DNA of 38,485 bases, taken from NCBI GenBank assembly GCA_005882115.1, contig VBEG01000036.1:1-38485 (forward strand), read 5' to 3'. The translations under genes and the position numbers were made by a program. The notes under the pieces are model-generated. The model made no database searches. It was not told the origin of the DNA and was given only the letters and a program-made list of their open reading frames with translations. The DNA is from Chloroflexota bacterium. GTDB taxonomy: Bacteria > Chloroflexota > Dormibacteria > Dormibacterales > Dormibacteraceae. Numbering within the stretch: position 1 is the stretch's first letter; every line of letters begins with the position of its first letter. Positions 14,481 through 21,901 of the stretch are shown here, in pieces.

Positions 14481-16241
14481 CTACGAGCGGTCTTTCTTCG
14501 GTGGAACGACCTTGATGTTCAGCTCGTCGAGCTGTGACTGGTCGACCTCCGAGGGCGCGCCGAGCATGAGATCCGACATCGACTGCGTCTTCGGAAACGC
14601 GATCACGTCGCGGATGTTGTCGGTGCCACCGAGCATCATCACGATGCGGTCGATGCCGGGCGCGATGCCTCCATGCGGCGGCACGCCGTAGGTGAAGGCC
14701 TGGAGCAAGGTCCCGAAGCGCGCCCGGATCACGTCGAGCGGCATGCCGAGCAGCTGGAAGACGCGCTCCTGCATCCCGGGGTCGTAGATCCGCAGGCTTC
14801 CTCCGCCGAGCTCGTAGCCGTTGCACACGATGTCGTACGCGTGCGCGCGTACGTCGTACGGCCGCTCTTCGACGAACGACATGTCCTCGGCAAATGGCCG
14901 CGTGAAGGGGTGATGCGCGTAGGTGAGCTTGCCCTGGTCGTCCTCGTCAAAGAGGTACGTCGGATTGATCCATAGAAACTTCCACTCGCCTTCACGGATC
15001 AGCTTGCGGCGGCGCGCGATCTCCTGCCTGATCAGTCCCATCACCGTCTCGGCCTTGCGCCTTCGGTCGGCGGCGATCAGGACCAGGTCGTCGGGGCCGG
15101 CCATGGTCAGCCGCTTGATCGACTCGATCTCCTGCTCGCTCAGGAATTTGTCGAGCGGACCGCCGGGGAGCCATGCCAGTCCCTGCCCACCCGCCCCTTT
15201 CGCAACAGTGACCAGCTCGTCGAGCTCGCGTCGCGCCATGTCCCGGCCGTGCGGCACGCTCAAGGCCCGCACGACGCCGTCCGCGGCCAGCACCTTGCGA
15301 AATATGTCGGCTTTGGTGTTGCCGAGCGCATCTCCAAGGTCGGCGATCTCCAGCTCGTACCTAAGGTCGGGCTTGTCCGATCCGTAGCGCAGAAACGACT
15401 CTTTGATGTCGAGGCGTGGAAACGGCGCCGCGAGAGTCACGCCGGCGGTCTCCTGCCAGAGCTTCGCGAAAAGTCCCTCGATCAACGCGAACACGTCTTC
15501 CTCGTTGCAGAAGGACATCTCGACGTCGAGCTGCGTGAATTCCGGCTGGCGGTCGGCGCGCAGGTTCTCGTCACGGAAGCAGCGGGCGATCTGGTAGTAG
15601 CGCTGGACGCCAGAAACCATCAGAAGCTGTTTGAGCATCTGTGGCGCCTGCGGCAGCGCGTAGAACTCTGCCGGATGCAAGCGCGACGGAACGAGGAAGT
15701 CGCGCGCGCCTGAAGGCGAGCTCCGCGTCAAGATCGGCGTCTCCACCTCGATGAACTCCCGCTCCTCCATGTAGTCGCGGATGATGCGGTTGACCTTGTT
15801 GCGAAGCTCGAGCATCCTCGTCATGCGAGGGCGGCGCAGGTCGAGGTAGCGATACTCGAGGCGCGTTTTCTCGTCGGGCTCTTCCGAATCCTCGAGCGGG
15901 AATGGCGTCGGCTCGGATGGGCTCAGGACTTCGAGGTCTGACGCCGCGACCTCGATGTCGCCAGTCTCGAGCCGCGGATTCTCGGACCCGCTTGGTCGCC
16001 GCCGGACAGACCCGGCGACCCGGACCACGAACTCGGACCGGAGATCGGACGCGGCCTCATGCGCGGCCGGCGCCACGGCCGGGTTGAAGACCACCTGGAC
16101 CTTGCCCCAGCGGTCCCGCAGGTCGATGAAGATGACGCCGCCCATGTCGCGGCGGCGCGCCACCCAGCCATAGAGCTCGACGTCGCGGCCCTCGTCACTT
16201 GCGCGGAGCGAACCGCAGTGTGGAGCCGAATAACCGCTCAT
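14481..16241 (-). CDS. aspS: Aspartyl-tRNA synthetase, bacterial type
   Basis: 586 residues. N-terminal OB-fold anticodon-binding domain (VELYGWVARRRDMGGVIFIDLRDRWG). Class II motif 1 is near FIEVETPILTRSSPSGARDFLVP, motif 2 is YYQIARCFRDENLRADRQPEFTQLD, and motif 3 is GIAPGIDRIVMML. The long bacterial GAD insertion (about 285-420) is present. Residue 33 is Met at the position that is Leu in E. coli and His in some non-discriminating AspRS (from memory), so tRNA specificity (Asp only, or Asp/Asn) cannot be read from it. The ATG overlaps the hisS stop (ATGA). Confidence 0.96.
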   Translation of the reverse strand: MSGYSAPHCGSLRASDEGRDVELYGWVARRRDMGGVIFIDLRDRWGKVQVVFNPAVAPAAHEAASDLRSEFVVRVAGSVRRRPSGSENPRLETGDIEVAASDLEVLSPSEPTPFPLEDSEEPDEKTRLEYRYLDLRRPRMTRMLELRNKVNRIIRDYMEEREFIEVETPILTRSSPSGARDFLVPSRLHPAEFYALPQAPQMLKQLLMVSGVQRYYQIARCFRDENLRADRQPEFTQLDVEMSFCNEEDVFALIEGLFAKLWQETAGVTLAAPFPRLDIKESFLRYGSDKPDLRYELEIADLGDALGNTKADIFRKVLAADGVVRALSVPHGRDMARRELDELVTVAKGAGGQGLAWLPGGPLDKFLSEQEIESIKRLTMAGPDDLVLIAADRRRKAETVMGLIRQEIARRRKLIREGEWKFLWINPTYLFDEDDQGKLTYAHHPFTRPFAEDMSFVEERPYDVRAHAYDIVCNGYELGGGSLRIYDPGMQERVFQLLGMPLDVIRARFGTLLQAFTYGVPPHGGIAPGIDRIVMMLGGTDNIRDVIAFPKTQSMSDLMLGAPSEVDQSQLDELNIKVVPPKKDRS

Positions 16242-17494
16242 GCGAGTCGGGTTGGCAACTCAACCCACGCCAGCTCCACCTGGTCGCCCGTCGACATCTC
16301 GCGCAGCTGGGCCACCCGGCGCGCGGCGTCCTCCGCGCTGATGAGGACGACCCACCGCGCGCCCAGCTTGTTGGCCGATCGCATCTTCGCGCGAAGGCTC
16401 TTCGCCTCGTAGTCGACGGCCACCGAGCGGACCGCGCGACAGATCCGGGCGACCTCGGCGGCCTCTACCGCGAGCTCGCCGTCGGGAAGCACCAGCACGT
16501 CCGCCGGCGACGAGGTCGTCAGCTCGCTCCCGGCAGCCGCTATCAGTTCGGTGACCCGGTCCAGGCCGCCTGCAAATCCAACGCCCGGAGTCGAGGGCCA
16601 GCCCTCGGCTTCGGCGAGGCCGTCATATCTCCCGCCCGAAGCCAGCGCATCCTGCTGCCCGGTCGCGCCGCCGGGATAGAACTCGAACACGGTGCGCGTG
16701 TAGTAGTCGAGACCGCGGACCAGATAAGGGTTGAGTTGGTACTCGATGGATGCGGCATCGAGCAGCCGGCGCACCGAGGACCAGTGCTCCGCGCATTCGT
16801 CGCAGAGGTGGTCGATGATCTTCGGCGCACCGTTCTTGAAGGGCTGCTCCTGTGGCACTTTGGAGTCGAGCAGCCGCAGCGGATTGCGCTCCAGGCGCAG
16901 CTGCGAGTCGCCCCCCAATTGAGATTTGAGCGGCCGGTAGTACTCCTTCAAGCGCTCCAGGTATGGCGGGCGGCATTTACCGTCGCCGATGGTGTTGAGC
17001 TCCAAGCGCAGATCCTGCAGGCCCACTTCGTTGAGCCAGTCGCCGGCCAGCTCGACAACCTCGGTGTCCAGTCCGGGAGCCGCGCTGCCGATCGCCTCCA
17101 CGTTGAACTGGTAAAACTGCCTGTACCGTCCCTTCTGCGGGCGGTCATAGCGAAACATCGGACCGAATAGATATAGACGCGAGGGTTGCGCGCCCTGATT
17201 GAGGGCGCCTTCGAAGTACGCGCGCACGACGCCGGCGGTCGCCTCGGGCCGCAGGGCGAGGTTCCGGCCGCCGCGGTCGTCGAACCGATAGAGCTCCTTC
17301 GCCACGGCGTCAGTGTCTTCGCCGACCCGCTCGATCAGCTCAGCGTGCTCGATGATCGGCGTGATGATCTCTTCGTAGCCGTATCGCCTGGCCACGGCGG
17401 CGGCGCCGGCTTGGGCCGCGCGCCATACTGGCATTTCGGCGGGAAGGATGTCGCGGACGCCGCGGACAGCTTTGATCGGCTCGGAGCGGGGCAT
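16238..17494 (-). CDS. hisS: Histidyl-tRNA synthetase
   Basis: 418 residues, normal length. Class II features: KAVRGVRDILP at the start, LRPEATAGVVRAYFEGAL (motif 2 entry), YLFGPMFRYDRPQKGRYRQFYQ (motif 2 arginine), histidine-binding LVRGLDYYTRTVFEF and ASGGRYDGL, GVGFAGGLDRV (motif 3), and a C-terminal anticodon-binding domain from about residue 325 with DVLVLPDGE. ATG 17494. A TACAAT hexamer only 11 bases upstream suggests a nearly leaderless transcript. First gene of the long minus-strand chain. Confidence 0.96.
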   Translation of the reverse strand: MPRSEPIKAVRGVRDILPAEMPVWRAAQAGAAAVARRYGYEEIITPIIEHAELIERVGEDTDAVAKELYRFDDRGGRNLALRPEATAGVVRAYFEGALNQGAQPSRLYLFGPMFRYDRPQKGRYRQFYQFNVEAIGSAAPGLDTEVVELAGDWLNEVGLQDLRLELNTIGDGKCRPPYLERLKEYYRPLKSQLGGDSQLRLERNPLRLLDSKVPQEQPFKNGAPKIIDHLCDECAEHWSSVRRLLDAASIEYQLNPYLVRGLDYYTRTVFEFYPGGATGQQDALASGGRYDGLAEAEGWPSTPGVGFAGGLDRVTELIAAAGSELTTSSPADVLVLPDGELAVEAAEVARICRAVRSVAVDYEAKSLRAKMRSANKLGARWVVLISAEDAARRVAQLREMSTGDQVELAWVELPTRLA

Positions 17495-17505
17495 CGGAGT
17501 GTTCG

Positions 17506-17511
17506 ATTGTA
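17506..17511 (-). promoter_or_regulatory. Candidate -10 element for hisS
   Basis: Minus-strand TACAAT (one base off TATAAT) ends 11 bases before the hisS ATG, predicting a 5' leader of about five bases. No convincing -35 box is visible at 17-18 bases upstream. Confidence 0.4.
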
Positions 17512-17531
17512 GAAGCGGCCTTGTTGGGGGT

Positions 17532-17537
17532 TAGAAT
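17532..17537 (+). promoter_or_regulatory. Candidate -10 element for the membrane gene at 17547
   Basis: TAGAAT ends nine bases before the GTG start, predicting a transcript beginning within a few bases of the start codon. No clear -35 box. Confidence 0.35.
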
Positions 17538-17546
17538 GCCGCGCCG

Positions 17547-17879
17547 GTGACCGCCTACATTCAGCTGATCTCTCTCGGCCTGGCGAGCCTCGCGCTCGTG
17601 ATGGGCGCCTACCTGCTGATCATCGGCAAGCGGCCATGGCGCGGTGGTGAGTCGGCGGAGGTCGCGCCACGGGTGCGGCTCCTGGGCGTGAGCTACATCC
17701 TCGTGTTCGGCTCGGCGATGGTGCAGATCATCGCCCAGCCCGCCGGCGTCGAAGCCGAAGCGCTCGGAGGGTTGATGGTGCTGGGCGGGATGATCGTCAT
17801 CGTGGTCGTCTACCTCGAGGCCCGTGCTTCCCGGCGCGCGACGCGCGAAGACCGGCTCGACAACCGCCTGAGGAGCTAG
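17547..17879 (+). CDS. Small membrane protein, function unknown
   Basis: 110 residues from a GTG start. Three hydrophobic segments: AYIQLISLGLASLALVMGAYLLII (3-26), LLGVSYILVFGSAMVQIIAQ (45-64) and ALGGLMVLGGMIVIVVVYLEA (72-92). It ends in a highly charged tail (RRATREDRLDNRLR). I do not recognise a family. It stands alone, divergent from hisS and convergent with the kinase-like gene, with a hairpin region after its stop. Confidence 0.6.
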   Translation: MTAYIQLISLGLASLALVMGAYLLIIGKRPWRGGESAEVAPRVRLLGVSYILVFGSAMVQIIAQPAGVEAEALGGLMVLGGMIVIVVVYLEARASRRATREDRLDNRLRS

Positions 17880-17887
17880 AGCCAGCC

Positions 17888-17929
17888 GCCCTCTCGCCAG
17901 GGAGGGCAACCTGCCCCGAAGGGAGAGGG
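17888..17929. terminator. Hairpin region between convergent genes
   Basis: Two alternative stems can form: GCCCTC (17888-17893) with GAGGGC (17902-17907), or CCCTCTC (17889-17895) with GAGAGGG (17923-17929). It fills the 55-base gap between two convergent stops and could serve as a two-way terminator, but no T-run follows on either strand. Confidence 0.4.
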
Positions 17930-17934
17930 AACAG

Positions 17935-19545
17935 TTAGAGCCCGGCGCTCTCTCGGTTCGTCCGGTAACCGACGGCCGCCTTGAGCGACTCGGTGAGGTC
18001 CTCCAGTCGAATCGGTTTGCTCATGTAGTCGTCGAATCCCGCACGAAGGCATCGCTCCTGGTCGCCCGGCCCGGCCATGGCGGTCAGCGCGATCAGTCGA
18101 GGCCGGTTTCCCCGCGGCCAGCGGCGGCAGATCGCCTCGGCGGCCACGAGACCGTCCATCTCGGGCATGAGGACGTCCATGAGCAACGCGTCGTATGGCT
18201 GCTGGGCGACCGCGGCGACGGCCTCGCGGCCGTTCGAGACGACGTCGACCGAATGGCCAAGCTTGCTGACCAGCCTCTTGAGCAGGTTCTGGTTCAAGGC
18301 GTTGTCGTCCGCGATGAGCACCCGGAGCGCCCCGGGCACTACCTCTTGTGTGGACTGAGGCTGAGCGCCGCGTCCACCGACCTGGATCATCACGTCATGT
18401 AGGGTCCGCGGCGGGACCGGCTTGGTCAGGGTCGCCTGGATGACGCCGCTGTCGGCGGCCTCGGCCTCGGCCGGCCCGGGTGTCATCGAGCTGATGAGCA
18501 CGATCGGCATCTGTTCGGCCCGTCGCACGGCTCGAAGCGACGTCGAGATCTCGAGGCCGTCGATGGCCGGAGCGCGGTGCTCGATCAGGGCGATATCGAA
18601 CGGCCTGCCCATCTGGATCGCACCCAGGGCGTCTTCCGGCGTCGCCGAGGTTGCGTTGGCCCCCCACTGCTCGACCTGAAGCGCAAGCACGCGCTTCTCA
18701 GTCGGATCGGCGGCGATGACGAGCACCCTCATCCCCTCGAGCGTCAGGAGCGTGGTCGCCACCGCGCCGGGCAGCGCCTCCGCGAGAATAGTGAAGCCAA
18801 AAGTCGTGCCGGCGTCAGGCCCGGCCTCCACACCGCCCTGCTCGACGCGAAGCTCGCCGTCCATCAGCTCGATCAGTTGCTTGGTGGTGCGCAGGCTGAG
18901 GACGGCAAGGCGATCTCCCGGCTCGAGCTTGTCGTAGGGACCGGTGACCCCGTCCAGAGCTCCACGCAGGATCCTGGCCGGCACCCCGCGGCCGGTGTCG
19001 CGAATCTTGAACTGGAGAGCGACGAGGCCGCCCCGGTCGTCGGACGAGAGCTCGACGCCGATGCCGCCCCGATTCGTGCGATCGACGGCGCTATGGAGCA
19101 GGGTCAAGAGGATCTGCTCGAGGCGGCGCGAGTCGCCGATCACGACCTTGGGGACACCGGGCGCCGCGTTGAAGGAGATGTCCAGGCTCTTGGCGCCCGC
19201 CGCCTCCGAAACGAGTCCGAGGCAGCTCTCGACCATCGAGCGCACATCGAATGGATGCAGCGCCAGCTCGAACTCGCCGCTCTCGATCGTCGCCGAATCC
19301 AGCCACTCGTCGATGATGCGTGCGACCTGCTCGGCGCCAGCCTCGACGATCGCGGCGAGCTCGCGTTCCTCACTTGTCTCGGCTCCGGTCGAGAGCAGGC
19401 CGGCCGCGCCGACCACAGCGTTGAGCTGGTTACGCAGCTGGTGGCCGAGGTCCGCGAGGACATCCGCGTCGACGTGAACGAGGTTGCGGTGGCCATCACC
19501 AGCATCGCCTTTCGGTGGAGCGCCGAGCTCGCGAAATTCACCCAT
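17935..19545 (-). CDS. Hybrid histidine-kinase-like protein with two receiver domains, catalytic motifs degraded
   Basis: 536 residues, no membrane segment. A HisKA-like helix carries His35 in GHQLRNQLN, where the usual HE(L)RTPL residues are Q, N and Q. The HATPase region has DTGRGVP (183-189), but the N-box NLLxNA reads TLLHSA, so the Mg-binding Asn is Ser152. Receiver 1 (about 272-388) has Glu322 in place of the phosphorylated Asp (ALIEHRAPAIDG) and Lys375. Receiver 2 (about 407-526) is intact: ADD, MDVLMPEMDG with Asp457, LTAM and SKP. The ATG overlaps the cpaF stop (TGATG), tying it to the Tad operon. Probably a scaffold or regulator read out through receiver 2, rather than an active kinase; inferred. 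Confidence 0.85.
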   Translation of the reverse strand: MGEFRELGAPPKGDAGDGHRNLVHVDADVLADLGHQLRNQLNAVVGAAGLLSTGAETSEERELAAIVEAGAEQVARIIDEWLDSATIESGEFELALHPFDVRSMVESCLGLVSEAAGAKSLDISFNAAPGVPKVVIGDSRRLEQILLTLLHSAVDRTNRGGIGVELSSDDRGGLVALQFKIRDTGRGVPARILRGALDGVTGPYDKLEPGDRLAVLSLRTTKQLIELMDGELRVEQGGVEAGPDAGTTFGFTILAEALPGAVATTLLTLEGMRVLVIAADPTEKRVLALQVEQWGANATSATPEDALGAIQMGRPFDIALIEHRAPAIDGLEISTSLRAVRRAEQMPIVLISSMTPGPAEAEAADSGVIQATLTKPVPPRTLHDVMIQVGGRGAQPQSTQEVVPGALRVLIADDNALNQNLLKRLVSKLGHSVDVVSNGREAVAAVAQQPYDALLMDVLMPEMDGLVAAEAICRRWPRGNRPRLIALTAMAGPGDQERCLRAGFDDYMSKPIRLEDLTESLKAAVGYRTNRESAGL

Positions 19546-21038
19546 CAGTACAGCTGCTCCGGGGAAGGTTGATTGGTCGGCATGAACATCGCGGCGGGAA
19601 ACTCGACGCCATTGCTCTGGAAGTGCGCCTGGTAGTTCGAGCGCACGCCCGTCGCGGTGTGAAATCCGACCGCGCGGCCTTCAGGGGTGACCGCGATCTG
19701 CCGGAAAGTAAACAGCTCTTGCAGCGCGATCTCCCCGTCGACCATGCCGAGCACCTCGGTGACGCCGACGATCTTGCGCGCGCCTCCGCGCAGTCGCTCC
19801 GTCTGGACGACGATGTTGATCGCCGACGAGATCTGCCCGCGGATCGCGCGCGATGGAAGCTCGGAGCCGGCAAGCAGGACGAGCGTCTCCAGCCGCGTGA
19901 TCGCGTCGCGCGCGCTGTTTGCATGAAGCGTGCTCATCGACCCGTCGTGGCCGGTGTTCATCGCCTGCAGCATGTCGAGAGCCTCTCCGCCGCGGACCTC
20001 GCCGACGATGATGCGGTCCGGCCGCATGCGCAGAGAGTTGCGCACGAGGTCGCGGATGGCGATCTGGCCATGCCCCTCGACGTTGGCGGGTTTGGACTCG
20101 AGGCTGATCACGTGCACCTGCCGCAGGCGGAGCTCGGCCGCATCCTCGCACGTGACGATGCGCTCATCCCCCGGAATGAAACCCGACAGGACGTTGAGCA
20201 ACGTGGTCTTGCCGGAACCCGTGCCACCCGACACGATGACATTGAGACGCGTCTTGACGGCAGCGTCGAGGTACTCGAGGATGGCCTCGCTCGAGCCGCC
20301 GGCGGCGACGATTCGCTCCGGCGTCAGAACCTCGCGTCCGAATTTGCGGATCGTCAGGCATGGGCCGTAAATCGCTACCGGAGGGATCACGACGTTAACC
20401 CGCGACCCGTCCTTCAACCGCGCATCGCACATGGGCTCCGACTCGTCGACGCGGCGACCGATCGTCGACACGATGCGGTCGATGACTCGGCGCAGACTCG
20501 CCTCGTCCTCGAACGCGAGGTTGGTCAGCTCGATCCGGCCGTGCCGCTCGACAAAGATCTGCTCCGGCCGGTTGACCATGATCTCGGTGATGTCCGGGTC
20601 CCGCAGCGGCGCCTCGAGCGGACCAAGGCCGATGACCTCGTCGAACAGGATCTCCACGAGGCGCTCGCGATCCGCCGCCGTGACCAGCGCGGCGGGGGGC
20701 TTGGCGCGAAAGTGCTCTTCTGTGAGCTGCATCAAGAGCCGCCGGATCCCGGCGCGGTTGCTGATGTCGATCGCGGCCGCGTGACGCCGCAGCATGTCCG
20801 CGTGGATCTCGGCCTTCGCCGCCGAAAGGGCCGGACTCAGGACCGTCGGTAGCTCCGCGGTCCGGGGGTCCGCCGTGACGGCCTGGTTGGGCGCGGTCTC
20901 GCGCGGCACGGCACGGCGTTCGACCGGGGCGATGGTCGGCGAGCCGTCGGGCGGCGTCGCCGGCTCGGCCGCCGGCTCGGGCTGCGTGGCGACCGGGGCC
21001 TGCTGGTAGCGGCGGTCGAACCGCTCGGAGAGCTTCAC
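19545..21038 (-). CDS. cpaF: Tad/Flp pilus assembly ATPase CpaF (TadA)
   Basis: Hexameric secretion ATPase powering Tad pilus assembly. 497 residues from GTG 21038, which overlaps the HEAT-gene stop (GTGA). A Pro/Ala-rich N-terminal linker (about 12-75) precedes the N-terminal domain. Motifs: DITEIMVNRPEQIFVER, Walker A SGGTGSGKTTLLN near 267-279, Asp box VTCEDAAELRL, Walker B RMRPDRIIVGEVRGGEALDML, and His box STLHANS. It sits on the minus arm of a divergent Tad locus, apart from the other tad genes on the plus arm. Confidence 0.95.
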   Translation of the reverse strand: MKLSERFDRRYQQAPVATQPEPAAEPATPPDGSPTIAPVERRAVPRETAPNQAVTADPRTAELPTVLSPALSAAKAEIHADMLRRHAAAIDISNRAGIRRLLMQLTEEHFRAKPPAALVTAADRERLVEILFDEVIGLGPLEAPLRDPDITEIMVNRPEQIFVERHGRIELTNLAFEDEASLRRVIDRIVSTIGRRVDESEPMCDARLKDGSRVNVVIPPVAIYGPCLTIRKFGREVLTPERIVAAGGSSEAILEYLDAAVKTRLNVIVSGGTGSGKTTLLNVLSGFIPGDERIVTCEDAAELRLRQVHVISLESKPANVEGHGQIAIRDLVRNSLRMRPDRIIVGEVRGGEALDMLQAMNTGHDGSMSTLHANSARDAITRLETLVLLAGSELPSRAIRGQISSAINIVVQTERLRGGARKIVGVTEVLGMVDGEIALQELFTFRQIAVTPEGRAVGFHTATGVRSNYQAHFQSNGVEFPAAMFMPTNQPSPEQLY

Positions 21039-21871
21039 TTCGCAACCGCCCGCCTGACCAGGCGGCGGTGGGCGCGGTCGGCCGCTGTCTTGACGACCGG
21101 GTCCGGATCGCTCTCGGCAAGCCGGCTCAACCCGCCGACGCCGGCACGATCGCCGATCGTCGCCAGCGCCTTGCACGCGGCGACGCGCACCCTCTTTGGC
21201 CACCTGCGGTCGTGCGCGATGCCAAGCAGCGGCGACACCCGGAGCACGTCGCGGCGCAGGCCGCAGGCGAGAACGGTCACCACGGCCGCGCGTTCGCTGG
21301 CCGGCTGTCGCATGAGGGCCTCGATGTCGACGTCGGAGGCGGCGCGGGCGAGGGCGATGGCCAGCCGGTAGACCGGAATCCGCTCTGACGACGCCATCAG
21401 GAGCTCGACCGCTCGGCGGCCGCCGAGCTGGCCCAACGAACGGACCGCAGCTTCGCGGACGGGCGGCTTCGGGTCATCCAGCAGGTCGCCGATCCACAGC
21501 ACCGAGTCGGTCATCCGGGCGGCGGCGCACAGCCGCGCCGCGGCGGCTCGGGTCGCCGGGTTGGAGCTGACCAGGGCGTTCATCAGCTCGTCGTACAGGT
21601 TGGAACGGCGAAAGAGCTCCTGGACCATCCAGTGACCGATCACCCCTACACCGGGGCGCCCGAGGGCGATCTCGATCAGGCGGGCGACCGGCTGCGAATC
21701 CGCGAGAAGCTCCGCCGCCGTGGCGTTAAGGACCGCGGCCCGCTCTCCGGCCAGGGCGGTATTAAGCACCCGGTCAACGCGCCCGGCGACCTTAGACCGC
21801 CCGACGGCGCGGTTGGGCGCCGAGATCGCGGGCCTGGTGTTTGAGCCATTGCTGCGAAGCGAAGGGTCCAT
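21035..21871 (-). CDS. HEAT-repeat protein, Tad-associated
   Basis: 278 residues of mostly paired alpha helices with HEAT/PBS-lyase-like repeats. Clear repeats are LLDDPKPPVREAAVRSLGQLGGRRAVELL, VRVAACKALATIGDRAGVGGLSRL, and DPDPVVKTAADRAHRRLV at the end. The N terminus is basic and Asn/Ser-rich. It has no signal peptide or membrane segment, so it is a cytoplasmic scaffold. It is the first gene of the minus arm, translationally coupled to cpaF and thus to the kinase-like protein, suggesting a three-protein module. Role unknown. ATG start. Confidence 0.75.
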   Translation of the reverse strand: MDPSLRSNGSNTRPAISAPNRAVGRSKVAGRVDRVLNTALAGERAAVLNATAAELLADSQPVARLIEIALGRPGVGVIGHWMVQELFRRSNLYDELMNALVSSNPATRAAAARLCAAARMTDSVLWIGDLLDDPKPPVREAAVRSLGQLGGRRAVELLMASSERIPVYRLAIALARAASDVDIEALMRQPASERAAVVTVLACGLRRDVLRVSPLLGIAHDRRWPKRVRVAACKALATIGDRAGVGGLSRLAESDPDPVVKTAADRAHRRLVRRAVAK

Positions 21872-21886
21872 CTGGGGGGAGCGCGC

Positions 21887-21893
21887 TACAGTA
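21887..21893. promoter_or_regulatory. Shared symmetric -10 element of the divergent Tad arms
   Basis: The plus strand reads TACAGT (21887-21892) and the minus strand reads TACTGT (21893-21888), overlapping by five bases. The first lies nine bases before the cpaE TTG, the second 16 bases before the HEAT-gene ATG. One site may therefore drive both arms. No -35 boxes stand out. Confidence 0.4.
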
Positions 21894-21901
21894 TCCGCGT
21901 T

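Noticed and set aside
14119-14826. Open frames on both strands across the aspS/membrane-protein spacer
   Set aside because: They pass through the palindromic repeat and run antisense or out of phase into aspS; no start signal and no recognisable protein.
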